Positions 8,792 through 17,748 of a stretch of DNA of 64,000 bases are shown one piece after another. A program made the position numbers and the translations under genes. Position 1 is the first letter of the stretch. Each line of letters starts with the position of its first letter. Source of the DNA: Prevotella veroralis DSM 19559 = JCM 6290 (lineage in GTDB: Bacteria > Bacteroidota > Bacteroidia > Bacteroidales > Bacteroidaceae); assembly GCF_000377625.1 (NCBI RefSeq), contig NZ_KB898331.1, forward strand, positions 113,379 through 177,378. The letters are read 5' to 3'. A model generated the notes under the pieces. It did no database searches, had not been told where the DNA came from, and saw nothing but the letters and a program-made list of their open reading frames with translations.

Positions 8792-9601
8792 ATGAAACAT
8801 TTTAAGATTTATATAGTTTGTCTCTTGGCTGTTCTTAGCCTGCGCGTCTCAGCTCAATGCACGTTTCGTAACACAGCATTCAGCAGTGGAGAATATCTAA
8901 CTTACAACCTCTATTATAATTGGAAGTTTATTTGGGTAAAGGCAGGAACGGCTTCCTGGTACACAGTCTCGTCTAATTATAAAGGTACACCGGCTTATCG
9001 TGCATCGTTGACAACACGTGGCAATGGTAAGCTGGATAATTACTTTGTATTACGTGATACGCTCCTTGCTTATAATTCAAAGCAGATGGTACCATTGTAT
9101 TATCGTAAGGGAGCAAGAGAAGGAAAGCGTTATACGGTGGATGAAGTATTCTATTCTTATCCTAATGGTAAGTGTCATCTTCGCCAGCATCGTATCAATA
9201 GTGAAGGAAAACATAAGTGGATGGAACGCACTTATGATGATTGTTGTTATGATATGATGAGTATCTTCCTTCGTGCCAGAAGTTTTAATCCTGAGAGTTG
9301 GAAGAAAGGTGAGGTTGTAAACTTCCCTATTGTAGATGGAAACAGCCGTGATCCTGCACGTATTATATATAATGGTAAGGAAGATATAAAGGCAGATAAT
9401 GATCATAAGTATCGTTGTTTGAAACTTACTTATTGGGAATATGATGATGGAAAGTGGCGTAACATAGCAAGTTTCTACGTTACAGACGATAAGAATCACA
9501 TCCCTGTTCGTCTCGATATGCGCTTAAAGTTTGGTTCTGCTAAGGCTTTCCTCACATCAATGAAAGGTATTAATAATCCTGTAATAGCGGAAGTGAAATA
9601 A
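8792..9601 (+). CDS. DUF3108 domain-containing exported protein
   Basis: A 269-residue protein. The N-terminus MKHFKIYIVCLLAVLSLRVS followed by Ala-Gln is a Sec signal peptide, with predicted cleavage near residue 21. The mature part starts with GEYLTYNLYYNWKFIWVKAG, which resembles the DUF3108 pattern of beta-rich periplasmic proteins often found in Bacteroidota. No catalytic motif is visible and the function is unknown. It stands alone between the DnaA-box region and a terminator. The stop is followed by a hairpin at 9729-9771. Confidence 0.8.
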   Translation: MKHFKIYIVCLLAVLSLRVSAQCTFRNTAFSSGEYLTYNLYYNWKFIWVKAGTASWYTVSSNYKGTPAYRASLTTRGNGKLDNYFVLRDTLLAYNSKQMVPLYYRKGAREGKRYTVDEVFYSYPNGKCHLRQHRINSEGKHKWMERTYDDCCYDMMSIFLRARSFNPESWKKGEVVNFPIVDGNSRDPARIIYNGKEDIKADNDHKYRCLKLTYWEYDDGKWRNIASFYVTDDKNHIPVRLDMRLKFGSAKAFLTSMKGINNPVIAEVK

Positions 9602-9728
9602 AGAAAGAGGAGTTTCATTAATATATATAAAGAACCTATTTTTTGGTTATTGACTAAATCAAGCGTATATCAAAAGCTATTTTTAGGAAAGATGTATCTA
9701 TTATAACCCTTTTTAGTTAACGCATATT

Positions 9729-9771
9729 AATCCCTACCTTATCGTCTTGATGAGGCAGGGATTTATTTTTT
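9729..9771 (+). terminator. Terminator after the DUF3108 gene
   Basis: AATCCCTACCT (9729-9739) pairs with AGGCAGGGATT (9753-9763) with one mismatch, followed by TATTTTTTATT. Confidence 0.75.
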
Positions 9772-9787
9772 ATTAATGTAAGGAGTA

Positions 9788-9818
9788 CTTGTCTAATAGT
9801 GTTTTATTGTTATCTTTG
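9788..9818 (+). promoter_or_regulatory. Promoter for the outer-membrane beta-barrel gene
   Basis: CTTG at 9788-9791 and TATCTTTG at 9811-9818, 19 bp apart, ending 21 bp before the ATG at 9840. Confidence 0.65.
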
Positions 9819-9839
9819 CAACCATAAATATGTGATTAT

Positions 9840-12311
9840 ATGAGAAATAACAAGTTTCTAATTACGTTAGGACTGCTGGCTATGGCTGTAACAGCGCATG
9901 GTCAGACCTCAACGATATCGGGAGTTCTACTCGACTCATTGACCCATGAGGGAGAACCCTACGCTACCGTTCGTGTTTATAAAGGTAAGAAAAGTGACAA
10001 GCCAGTGGCTATGTCGGTTACAGCTATTGATGGTAAGTTCTCTCAGCAAGTAACAGGACAAGGTAACTTCTTGGTCTCTTTCACTGCTATGGGGCGTAAG
10101 GAGGTTCTCCGAAAGGTGCAACTTACAGCCACAGGAGGCATTATCGACTTGGGGCAGTTGCTGGTTCAAGACGATACGAAGCAGTTGAAAGGCGTAGAGG
10201 TAGTAGCTCAGAAGCCACTTGTTAAGATGGAAACGGACAAGATGTCGTATGATGTTCAGGCTGATAATGACGCTAAGACGAACACAGTACTCGACATGCT
10301 GCGTAAGGTTCCGATGGTAACTGTGGATGGACAAGACAATATCTCGGTCAATGGACAGTCCTCCTTCAAGGTTTATGTGGATGGTAAACCGAACGTGATG
10401 TTCTCTTCCAATCCCTCACAAATATTCAAGTCAATGCCCGCCTCGGCTGTTAAATCAATAGAGGTAGTGACCAATCCAGGTGCTAAATATGATGCCGAAG
10501 GAACAGGTGGAGTGCTGAATATCATCATGAACCGCGTTAATGGCAAGAGTGCCGTTAATATGAATGGATATAACGGAAACCTTGCTATCACTGCAGCAAA
10601 CACAGGTTGGCGGTCGTCTGGATTCCTTAGTGGACAGCAGGGAAAGCTGACTTACAGTGCTAACATTATGTATAGTGGAATAAAGTCGAAAGGTACTGTG
10701 ACCGAGATGAGCCGTACTGCGAGTGATGGGTCACGTATGGACTATCGTCAAAAGGGCAATACTCACATCCCATTCACCATGGGTAACCTTAGTCTGGGCT
10801 ATGAGCTCGACTCTATGAGCAATATTGGTGCATCCATTGGTCTTACTTCTTTTACCATGAAGAACGATGGTCACCCCATGACAACCTTCTCCGGTGGTCC
10901 TTACGGAACAGGTTTCTCGTATGGTAACGAGATGACCATGAAGAATAAGAACACCTCCTTTAACGGTAGCATAGACTATCAGCGATTCTTTAATAAGGCT
11001 CGCACAAGTAGTTTGACATTGAGTTATCTCTTCTCAACAACGCCTGCCGAGAACACAAACCTACGTGTTTATGATCCCTTGCCAGCAGGTGTTACGATTC
11101 CACTAAAGGATCTTTATTCAGAGGCGAAGACGCGTGGAACGGAGCATACAGTGCAAGTCGACTATACCACACCGATAGGGAAAGGACAGACCTTAAGCAC
11201 TGGTTTGAAGTTTATCGCACGTCGCAACTCTTCCGACTCGAAGTTTTATGACATCGTAAGTGGTACTAATGTCTACAATGCCAACAACAGTGTGAATTAT
11301 AGGAACACGCAAAGCATCCTTGCCGAATACGCCGAATATGCAGCAACAATGGGTAAGTTAGGTGCCAAGGTGGGGCTTCGTTACGAGCATACATGGGAGA
11401 ACGTGAAGTTCATAGTAGGTCCTGGTGCCAACTTCAAGAAGCACTATGGCAACTTAGTACCATCTGCCAGCCTTACTTACAACCTATCAGCTGGTATGAA
11501 TTTAGGCGTTAACTATTCTATGCGAATCAGTCGACCAGGTATCAGTTATCTGAATCCTTACCACGACATAAGCAACCCGACGGCCGATAGCTATGGTAAT
11601 CCTGACTTGCAAGTAGAGAAGAGTCACAACATAAAAGTAGTCTTCAACTCCTTCACACCGAAGTTTATGATCAACGTAACACTCGGTGAGAACTTTGCCA
11701 ATAATCAGATAGAACAGTACTCATTCATGCATGGTTCGATACTGAATACCACGTATGGCAACATCGTTAAAAGCCGTTGGACGAACTTCAGTTCGTTTAT
11801 GAATTACGCCGTTACTAATAAGACTCGTCTGATGCTAACAGCCAATGTTGACTATGGAGATATTCGATCAGAACAACTCAATGCACATAACTATGGATGG
11901 CAAGCCACTACATTCCTCGGTGTGCAGCAAACCTTCCCTTGGGATTTGAAATGGAGTATGTTCGTGGGTGGAATGACGAAGAAGTATTCTCTACAAGGCT
12001 ATAACGGCGGCTTCAATATGTTCAATACAACGCTATCAAAGAGCCTTATTAAGGATAAACTCGACTTGAGTTTGATGTATTTCGTGCCATTAACTGGTAA
12101 GATAAAGATGAAGCAGTATAGTCGTGGAGCCGACTTTGAGAATCGTATGAACATCTCAATTCCTGCCCAGATGGTATCTTTCACACTTACATGGAACTTC
12201 GGTAACACCAAGAAGCAATACCAGAGTCATGAGACAAAGATAACTAACGACTTCCAAGAAAAGAAGAACGACCAGCAGATGAACGGTATGGGAATGGGTG
12301 TCGGGATGTAA
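9840..12311 (+). CDS. Outer-membrane beta-barrel protein (TonB-receptor-like)
   Basis: An 823-residue protein with a signal peptide (residues 1-21, ending AHGQ). A carboxypeptidase-regulatory-like beta-sandwich follows (about 25-110, TISGVLLDSLTHEGEPYATV). A plug-like region near 120-240 includes VYVDGKP and AKYDAEGTGGVLNI. The long C-terminal part alternates polar and aromatic residues like a beta-barrel. This is the layout of the outer-membrane beta-barrel family PF14905. These are TonB-dependent-receptor relatives whose substrates are mostly unknown. The C-terminus is oddly Met/Gly-rich (MNGMGMGVGM). No SusD partner is adjacent, so a glycan-uptake pair is not supported. A strong terminator follows. 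Confidence 0.88.
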   Translation: MRNNKFLITLGLLAMAVTAHGQTSTISGVLLDSLTHEGEPYATVRVYKGKKSDKPVAMSVTAIDGKFSQQVTGQGNFLVSFTAMGRKEVLRKVQLTATGGIIDLGQLLVQDDTKQLKGVEVVAQKPLVKMETDKMSYDVQADNDAKTNTVLDMLRKVPMVTVDGQDNISVNGQSSFKVYVDGKPNVMFSSNPSQIFKSMPASAVKSIEVVTNPGAKYDAEGTGGVLNIIMNRVNGKSAVNMNGYNGNLAITAANTGWRSSGFLSGQQGKLTYSANIMYSGIKSKGTVTEMSRTASDGSRMDYRQKGNTHIPFTMGNLSLGYELDSMSNIGASIGLTSFTMKNDGHPMTTFSGGPYGTGFSYGNEMTMKNKNTSFNGSIDYQRFFNKARTSSLTLSYLFSTTPAENTNLRVYDPLPAGVTIPLKDLYSEAKTRGTEHTVQVDYTTPIGKGQTLSTGLKFIARRNSSDSKFYDIVSGTNVYNANNSVNYRNTQSILAEYAEYAATMGKLGAKVGLRYEHTWENVKFIVGPGANFKKHYGNLVPSASLTYNLSAGMNLGVNYSMRISRPGISYLNPYHDISNPTADSYGNPDLQVEKSHNIKVVFNSFTPKFMINVTLGENFANNQIEQYSFMHGSILNTTYGNIVKSRWTNFSSFMNYAVTNKTRLMLTANVDYGDIRSEQLNAHNYGWQATTFLGVQQTFPWDLKWSMFVGGMTKKYSLQGYNGGFNMFNTTLSKSLIKDKLDLSLMYFVPLTGKIKMKQYSRGADFENRMNISIPAQMVSFTLTWNFGNTKKQYQSHETKITNDFQEKKNDQQMNGMGMGVGM

Positions 12312-12367
12312 TCTTCCATGCTTGTTTATCGTTATTAATGTTCCTAATGGGCATTAATTAAAATCAT

Positions 12368-12402
12368 AAAGGGCTGTAACATCATTCGTGTTACAGCCCT
12401 TT
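12368..12402 (+). terminator. Terminator after the beta-barrel gene
   Basis: A perfect 14-bp stem, AAAGGGCTGTAACA (12368-12381) with TGTTACAGCCCTTT (12389-12402), and a 7-nt loop. TCATTGCC follows, so the T-run is short. Confidence 0.8.
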
Positions 12403-12473
12403 CATTGCCTTAATAGTATCTCTTTTACTCGCTCGATAGTATCTCTCTCGTCCACAAGATACTTTGTTAACGG

Positions 12474-12583
12474 GATTATACACGCTTGTATAACAGATTA
12501 TACACACCTGTATAATTGATTGTACACGTTTGTATAATTGATTGTACACGTTTGTATAATTGATTATACAGCCTTGTATAAAA
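12474..12583. repeat. 22-bp tandem dyad array, five units
   Basis: Five exact 22-bp units start at 12474, 12496, 12518, 12540 and 12562. Each holds a 7-bp dyad around four bases, for example TTATACAcgctTGTATAA. Units 3 and 4 read TTGTACA on the left arm, a change that still pairs in RNA as G-U. Non-coding. Confidence 0.92.
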
Positions 12584-12590
12584 GTCTTCT

Positions 12591-12780
12591 AAGCCTTTCT
12601 AATGGATTGTATGCATAATAGAAAGCCTCTTGAAGCGCTTCTTAAAGGAGGGAATAAGTCTATGGTAGTTAATTAAAGAATACTCTTTGCCATTGGAAGA
12701 GGGCGTTTCCTTGATGCGAGAAGAGCCTCTCTTCATATCAACGAAAGGCTTTCTTTAATTTGAAGAAAGCCTCTCATTGT
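12591..12780. repeat. 22-bp tandem array (GCCTCTCTTT family)
   Basis: Units aligned at 12679, 12701, 12723, 12745 and 12767 are 22 bp apart and fit an approximate pattern GCCTCTCTTT, six variable bases, AAGA. Weaker units extend back to 12591. A GAAGCGCTTC palindrome lies at 12632-12641. AGGCTTTCTT (12746-12755) and AAGAAAGCCT (12763-12772) make a 10-bp stem that could terminate transcription. The unit at 12701 differs at only three of 22 positions from the unit at 26480. Confidence 0.75.
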
Positions 12781-12859
12781 TTTGTATCATCCATCAGTTG
12801 CATCCATAATAGCTATTGTTTATGACAGAAGTAATCTTAATTTTGAATTGGAAGAACCT

Positions 12860-12902
12860 CCACAAGTAGGGACAGACGAGGGCGTCTGTCCCTACTTTGT
12901 GG
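12860..12902. repeat. GC-rich palindromic REP-like element
   Basis: A 15-bp perfect stem (12864-12878 with 12883-12897) around the tetraloop AGGG; the core is GGGACAGACG and its complement. Related copies lie at 17614-17645, 53448-53469 and 53557-53587. It could act as a bidirectional mRNA-end structure between convergent or closely spaced genes. Confidence 0.75.
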
Positions 12903-12906
12903 CATC

Positions 12907-12962
12907 ATATCCAACAGAACTAATAACTTGTCAACCCGTTAACTTGTCAACTCGTCAACTCT
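12907..12962. repeat. 8-bp tandem phrase (AACTNGTC)
   Basis: Successive octamers AACTTGTC, AACCCGTT, AACTTGTC, AACTCGTC and AACTCTAT run into the stop of the PAP2 gene. The reverse complement of the same phrase forms a longer array at 17393-17525. Confidence 0.65.
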
Positions 12963-13926
12963 ATCTAACCATATTACGTGATACCCTCATGAGGCTGGCG
13001 AAGATGATACAAGCGGTGATGAAGCCAGCGATAGCATCGATGAGATAGTGTGCTTGAATATATACTGTTGCACAACAAAGGAGGATGTAGAATGGTGCAA
13101 GAACAGCCAAGAGACGATAGTTGCGGTCGTGCCATAAGAGCAACATACACACTGTGCTCACGCCAACATGCGAACTCGGGAACGCAGCTGTTGGTCTTTC
13201 GCCTGCCGCCTTAGCGTCTTCAACGAGGTGATAGAATATGCCGTCAGTATAACCAGGGCTTGGTAAGCACTCTTGATGATGGTTGAAATAATCGTGCAAG
13301 TTAGGGAATACGCCCGCAGCAGCTTGTTGTAAGCCTATCGCCTTATAATAGAATGTAGGACCAACGACCGGTAGGAAGATGAAGACAACATAATAGATAA
13401 AGAACGAAGAGAGAATGACGAAGGCAGCACGATTGAACTCCTTGTAATGCCAACCGAAGTAGTAAACGGCGGTTGCAGCTATCATTGGATAATAAGCAGC
13501 GTATCCCATGTCGAATAACTCACTGAAGATGTGCCCCGGAAGAGCCTTTGCAAAGAGCAAGGCAGGCTGACATCCGAAGAGAGATTGCTCCCATGTAGCT
13601 GCTAGATGGTCAAGGTTTGGGAGGTGACGGTTGATTTCGTAAGTATCAGGATACCACCATGCGAGTAATGCCATTTGCACTCCTACACGTGTGAAGCGTG
13701 TTAGTCGACAGGGTGCAATGCGATAAACAAGCCACATAACAGCCGTGAGAGCTACAATGCGGATGCGCCCGTAAATCATAGCTTGTGGGTTATTGATGCT
13801 CGTGTACATGAAGAATGTGATGATAAGTGTCAATACCAAGTAGGCCATTACCACCCATTCGTATGCCATAAGACCCTTAACAGGTTTCTTCTCTAGCTTA
13901 AATAAGTTTGTTATGAATCGTTTCAT
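12961..13926 (-). CDS. PAP2-superfamily membrane phosphatase / inositolphosphotransferase-like
   Basis: A 321-residue integral membrane protein with about six transmembrane segments. The PAP2 catalytic motifs are late in the protein: AFPSSHVGVST (near residue 250) and AHYLIDAIAG (near residue 294), supplying the two histidines and the aspartate. Length and arrangement resemble the AUR1/inositol-phosphorylceramide-synthase type of PAP2 proteins. Sphingolipid-making Bacteroidota often carry such proteins, but a simple lipid phosphatase is equally possible. The signature 1 motif (KxxxxxxRP) is not obvious. It lies 81 bp after the epimerase gene on the same strand, so the two may be cotranscribed. 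Confidence 0.8.
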   Translation of the reverse strand: MKRFITNLFKLEKKPVKGLMAYEWVVMAYLVLTLIITFFMYTSINNPQAMIYGRIRIVALTAVMWLVYRIAPCRLTRFTRVGVQMALLAWWYPDTYEINRHLPNLDHLAATWEQSLFGCQPALLFAKALPGHIFSELFDMGYAAYYPMIAATAVYYFGWHYKEFNRAAFVILSSFFIYYVVFIFLPVVGPTFYYKAIGLQQAAAGVFPNLHDYFNHHQECLPSPGYTDGIFYHLVEDAKAAGERPTAAFPSSHVGVSTVCMLLLWHDRNYRLLAVLAPFYILLCCATVYIQAHYLIDAIAGFITACIIFASLMRVSRNMVR

Positions 13927-13945
13927 TGTTTGTTGTTATTGGATT

Positions 13946-13999
13946 TATAAGCCCCATAAGCCCTATTAGGCTTATTCGCCCAATTAGCCTAATAATAAT
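13946..13999. repeat. 9-bp tandem phrase (TATAAGCCC)
   Basis: Six consecutive nonamers starting at 13946: TATAAGCCC, CATAAGCCC, TATTAGGCT, TATTCGCCC, AATTAGCCT, AATAATAAT. They fill the gap between the epimerase and PAP2 genes. The same phrase with the same 9-bp period occurs at 52503-52565. Confidence 0.65.
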
Positions 14000-14007
14000 T
14001 AGCTAAT

Positions 14008-14997
14008 CTATAGCCAACCCTCTTTCTTATACCAATCAATCGTCTCCTTCACCCCTCTCTTGAGGTCATACTTCGGTTGATAGCCCAGTTCGTCGATAGC
14101 TGGTTGGATGTTACAACGCCAGTTTCGCTGTTTAAGAATCTGATACTTATCATTGTTAAGAGCCGATATTTTACCCGTGATATGCCCTATTAGGTCGCCA
14201 AAGAAGGTCACAATGCGCAGCAACCAGATAGGCGCAGTAATGCGAATCCACCATGGTTTGCCCAGTTCCTCATGTATCAAGTCACTGAAAGTGGTGCTTT
14301 GATAAACCTTACCATCGCTTAGGAAGTATGCACTTCCAGCCTTCCCGTGCTCAAGCGATAGGAAGACAGCCTGCACAACATCCCTTACATAGACGAAGGT
14401 GATGTCCTGTTGCTTGTAACCAACAGCGAAGTCGGAGTGCCCCTTGATACTCTTTGCCATCAAGAAGTAATCCTTCTCCCTCGGACCATATACTCCTGTT
14501 GGGCGCAGGATAATATAAGGAAAGTCGTCGGTGAGCATTGCTTCGGCCTTTAACTTACTTTGTCCGTATGCCGTGTTAGGCTTTGGAGTGTCCGTAGGTT
14601 CAATCTCCTTGTAAGGTTGTTGCTCTCTGATAGCTCCAAAGATACTAAGACTTGAAATGAAGACAAAGCGTTTCAGTGCTGGTTGAGTAGCCTGAAGTGC
14701 CTTCACGAGATTGCTTGTTCCATCCGTATTGATGCGGAAGAAGTCTGCTTTATGCAAACACTTCGTCACACCAGCAGCGTGAACAACATAGTCGAAAGCG
14801 TGCCCTGCAAGCTGTTCTGTCAATTTATCGACAGAAGAAAAGTCTAGTTCTATGAAATGAATGCGCTCATCTCTTAAATACTCTCTCGATGATGAGCGAC
14901 GCACGGCAGCCCAGGTTTCATATCCTTGACGTATTGCCTCTTCCACTATAAATGACCCAATGAAGCCCGAAGCACCTGTTATTAATATCTTATTCAT
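14008..14997 (-). CDS. NAD-dependent epimerase/dehydratase (extended SDR)
   Basis: A 329-residue protein starting at MNKILITGASGFIG (ATG at 14995-14997). A nine-residue upstream extension would start at TTG and is less likely. The Rossmann glycine motif TGASGFIG is at residues 6-13, and the catalytic Tyr-x-x-x-Lys is in TAYGQSKLKAEAML near residue 150. This fits nucleotide-sugar epimerases or dihydroflavonol-reductase-like enzymes; the substrate is not clear. It is divergent from RNase R with only 84 bp between starts, and it is followed by the PAP2 gene. Confidence 0.87.
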   Translation of the reverse strand: MNKILITGASGFIGSFIVEEAIRQGYETWAAVRRSSSREYLRDERIHFIELDFSSVDKLTEQLAGHAFDYVVHAAGVTKCLHKADFFRINTDGTSNLVKALQATQPALKRFVFISSLSIFGAIREQQPYKEIEPTDTPKPNTAYGQSKLKAEAMLTDDFPYIILRPTGVYGPREKDYFLMAKSIKGHSDFAVGYKQQDITFVYVRDVVQAVFLSLEHGKAGSAYFLSDGKVYQSTTFSDLIHEELGKPWWIRITAPIWLLRIVTFFGDLIGHITGKISALNNDKYQILKQRNWRCNIQPAIDELGYQPKYDLKRGVKETIDWYKKEGWL

Positions 14998-15017
14998 CGA
15001 AAATATCTTAGCAAACG

Positions 15018-15049
15018 TTTGCAAAGATACAAACTTTTTCGTTACTTTG
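15018..15049 (+). promoter_or_regulatory. Promoter for rnr
   Basis: TTTG (15018-15021), 20 bp, then TTACTTTG (15042-15049), 32 bp before the rnr ATG. It overlaps the opposing -7 box at 15022-15029. Confidence 0.65.
15022..15029 (-). promoter_or_regulatory. -7 box for the epimerase gene
   Basis: On the minus strand this reads TATCTTTG, a match to TAnnTTTG, 24 bp before the ATG at 14997. It sits inside the spacer of the rnr promoter, so the two divergent promoters cannot both be occupied at once. Confidence 0.6.
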
Positions 15050-15081
15050 TCGAATATATAAACATACTAATTCCATTATTT

Positions 15082-17361
15082 ATGACGAAAGATAAGAAAG
15101 GTGGAAAGCGATTAACTAAGAAGCAACTAGCCGAACAGTTGACTTCTTTCTTTCAGTCGCAACCTAACGAAACATATAGTTTTAAAGAGATATTCCGTGC
15201 TTTGAAGTTAAAGACACATCCAGCTAAGATGTTAGCAATTGATGTGATGGAAGAGATGGCATGGGACGACTTTCTTGCAAAGGTAGGCGATAGTGCCTAT
15301 ACTCTTAATACAAAGGGACAGGTGCAAGAAGGTACTTTCATTCGCAAAGCTAATGGAAAGAATACCTTTCAACCAGACGATGGTGGCACTCCTGTATTCG
15401 TCTCCGAACGTAATTCGATGGCTGCTTTAAATGGCGATCATGTCAAAGTGCAGTACATGGCAAGACGCCAGAATCATATTAAAGAGGCGATGGTCATCGA
15501 GATATTGCAGCGCAAGAAAGATACCTTCGTAGGCAAGTTAAGAGTGGAGAAGGACATTGCCTTCCTTGTAACTCAGGAGAATCTCTTTATCCATGACATA
15601 CTAATTCCTAAGAAGAAGTTGCGTGGTGGAACTACAGGTGACCGTGCTTTGGTGAAGATAACACAATGGCCTGACGCAAACCACAAGAACCTTATGGGCG
15701 AGGTAGTTGATGTCTTGGGTGCAGCTGGTGATAATGACGTTGAGATGAACACCATTCTTGCGCAATACGGATTGCCTTATAAGTATCCTAAACGCGTTGA
15801 GGATGCTGCCGAAAAGATAAGTGCTGAGATAACAGAGCAGGACTTTAAGGAGCGAGAAGACTTCCGTGACGTGTGGACTTGTACGATAGATCCAAAGGAT
15901 GCAAAGGACTTTGACGATGCTCTCTCTATACGAAGACTAGAGAAGGAAGGGCTTTGGGAAGTTGGTGTACATATAGCAGATGTATCGCATTATGTCAAAG
16001 AAGGCGACATTATTGACCGTGAGGCACAGCAGAGAGCGACCTCTGTTTATCTTGTGGATCGCACTATTCCAATGCTTCCAGAGCGTCTTTGTAATTTCAT
16101 TTGTTCGTTGCGTCCCAATGAGGAGAAGCTCGCTTTCAGTTGTATCTTCAATCTTGATGATGACGCAAATGTAAAGGCTTACCGCATTGTACACACTGTT
16201 ATCAAGTCGAATAGGCGTTACGCTTATGAAGAGGCACAGCAATTACTGGAAGATAATGGTGTTGTTGATGGTACAGGAGAGCCTGCCCCAAAGCCAGGGA
16301 AGGATGGTTATAAGGGCGAATATGCCGAAGAGATCATTACACTAGACCGCTTGGCAAAGCTTCTCCGAGCACGTCGTTTCAAGGGAGGAAGCGTTAAGTT
16401 TGATTCAGAAGAGCTCCATTTCGATGTAGATAACACTGGTAAGCCGCTCCGTTGTTACTTCAAACGATCGAAAGATGCCAACAAGTTGATAGAAGAATTT
16501 ATGCTCCTTGCTAATAAAACAGTAGCGGAAAGCATTGGAAAGACCGTTAAAGGCAAGAAAGCAAAGACTCTCCCTTATCGAGTTCACGATAATCCAGACC
16601 CTCAGAAGTTTGAGAATCTACGTGAATTCAGCGCTAAGTTCGGTTATAAACTTAAGTCTTCGAGTACGAAGGGGGCTACAGCTCGTGCGTTGAACAAGCT
16701 CATGGATGAGGTACAAGGTACTCGCGAAGAGAAGGTGATACAAACGATTGCTCTGCGATCGATGATGAAAGCGAAGTACACAACGCATAACATAGGGCAC
16801 TTCGGATTAGCTTTTGATTACTACACACACTTTACCTCGCCTATCCGTCGCTATCCCGACACCATGGTGCATCGCTTGATAACACGTTACCAGAATGGTG
16901 GTCGCTCTGCAAACAAGGATCACTATGAGGAGTTGTGTGAGCATTGTTCGGATATGGAATTGGTAGCGCAGAATGCAGAACGCGACTCCATCAAGTATAA
17001 GATGGTTGAGTTTATGGGCGAACACATCGGTGAGTGTTACGATGCACATATATCAGGTATCCAGAGCTTCGGCATCTATGCAGAGATAGATGAGAGCCAT
17101 TGCGAAGGCATGATACCAATGCGTGACCTTGATGATGACTACTACGACTTCGACGAAAAGAACTATTGTCTAGTGGGGCGACGCCGTCATCACGTTTATC
17201 AACTGGGTGATCCTATCCGCATAAAGGTGGCTAAAGCGAACCTAGAACGCAAACAGCTCGACTTCACACTAGATGATGGTCGACCCGTGAAGACGCCCCA
17301 ACAACCTGTAAAAGAGCAACCAAAAGATAAGAAGAAGAAGGAGAGAAGGAGGAGAAAGTGA
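15082..17361 (+). CDS. rnr: Ribonuclease R
   Basis: A 3'-to-5' exoribonuclease of the RNB family that degrades structured RNA. The ATG at 15082 gives 759 residues. A TTG 63 bases upstream would lie inside the promoter and is rejected. The order is an N-terminal winged-helix-like segment (to about 75), cold-shock domains (about 90-230), the RNB domain with CTIDPKDAKDFDDALSI near residue 274 carrying the metal-binding aspartates, an S1 domain near 650-735, and a Lys/Arg-rich tail (KDKKKKERRRRK). The length is normal for the family. Its 3' gap is full of repeats. Confidence 0.96.
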   Translation: MTKDKKGGKRLTKKQLAEQLTSFFQSQPNETYSFKEIFRALKLKTHPAKMLAIDVMEEMAWDDFLAKVGDSAYTLNTKGQVQEGTFIRKANGKNTFQPDDGGTPVFVSERNSMAALNGDHVKVQYMARRQNHIKEAMVIEILQRKKDTFVGKLRVEKDIAFLVTQENLFIHDILIPKKKLRGGTTGDRALVKITQWPDANHKNLMGEVVDVLGAAGDNDVEMNTILAQYGLPYKYPKRVEDAAEKISAEITEQDFKEREDFRDVWTCTIDPKDAKDFDDALSIRRLEKEGLWEVGVHIADVSHYVKEGDIIDREAQQRATSVYLVDRTIPMLPERLCNFICSLRPNEEKLAFSCIFNLDDDANVKAYRIVHTVIKSNRRYAYEEAQQLLEDNGVVDGTGEPAPKPGKDGYKGEYAEEIITLDRLAKLLRARRFKGGSVKFDSEELHFDVDNTGKPLRCYFKRSKDANKLIEEFMLLANKTVAESIGKTVKGKKAKTLPYRVHDNPDPQKFENLREFSAKFGYKLKSSSTKGATARALNKLMDEVQGTREEKVIQTIALRSMMKAKYTTHNIGHFGLAFDYYTHFTSPIRRYPDTMVHRLITRYQNGGRSANKDHYEELCEHCSDMELVAQNAERDSIKYKMVEFMGEHIGECYDAHISGIQSFGIYAEIDESHCEGMIPMRDLDDDYYDFDEKNYCLVGRRRHHVYQLGDPIRIKVAKANLERKQLDFTLDDGRPVKTPQQPVKEQPKDKKKKERRRRK

Positions 17362-17392
17362 GCCTTTCTCTAATTCAAAATTATGATTAGGT

Positions 17393-17525
17393 AGAGTTGA
17401 CGAGTACACGAGTTAACGAGTAGACAAGTTGTTAGATAGAGTTGACGAGTATGCGAGTTAACGGGTAGACAAGTTATTAGGTAGAGTTGACGAGTACACG
17501 AGTTAACGAGTAAACAAGTTGTTAG
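17393..17525. repeat. 45-bp tandem repeat built from GAGTNNAC octamers
   Basis: Three 45-bp copies start at 17393, 17438 and 17483 and differ at a few positions. Each contains GAGTTGAC, GAGTACAC, GAGTTAAC and GAGTAGAC followed by a 13-bp spacer. The reverse complement of this phrase is at 12907-12962. One unit of the GCCTTTCTCT family (17362-17382) precedes it. Confidence 0.85.
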
Positions 17526-17570
17526 TTCTATTGGATATGGCTTCTCCTGGATGAGAAAACACCTATCCTA

Positions 17571-17650
17571 ACTGGCTCCCGTTAGGCACTCCTCCCCTTA
17601 GGGGAGGCTGGGTGGGGTTTCCAGACGAGGGTGTCTGTCCCTACAGCTTG
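17571..17650. repeat. Composite GC-rich REP-like element
   Basis: CCTCCCCT (17591-17598) pairs with AGGGGAGG (17600-17607). The flank CCGTTAGGCACTCC precedes it, and a half copy of the GACAGACG element follows (CCAGACGAGGGTGTCTGTCC). The same flank plus palindrome occurs in the opposite orientation near 53377-53400. No coding signal is seen between here and 17749. Confidence 0.7.
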
Positions 17651-17748
17651 GGGTTACTTTCAATTTAAGAAGAGCTTAACAATGGTAAGCATAATGATGG
17701 ATTTTGAATTATTAATTATGAATTAAGACTGAAAAATGATTCTATTTT

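Noticed and set aside
12782..13048. Small plus-strand ORF near 12.8 kb
   Set aside because: It runs through the REP palindrome and into the PAP2 gene on the other strand, and the sequence has no protein-like features.
14998..15024. TTG start of the epimerase gene
   Set aside because: It lies in the overlapping divergent promoters, and the Rossmann motif starts properly at ATG 14997.
15019..15081. N-terminal extension of RNase R from TTG 15019
   Set aside because: The extension is encoded by the promoter region and looks unlike the family.
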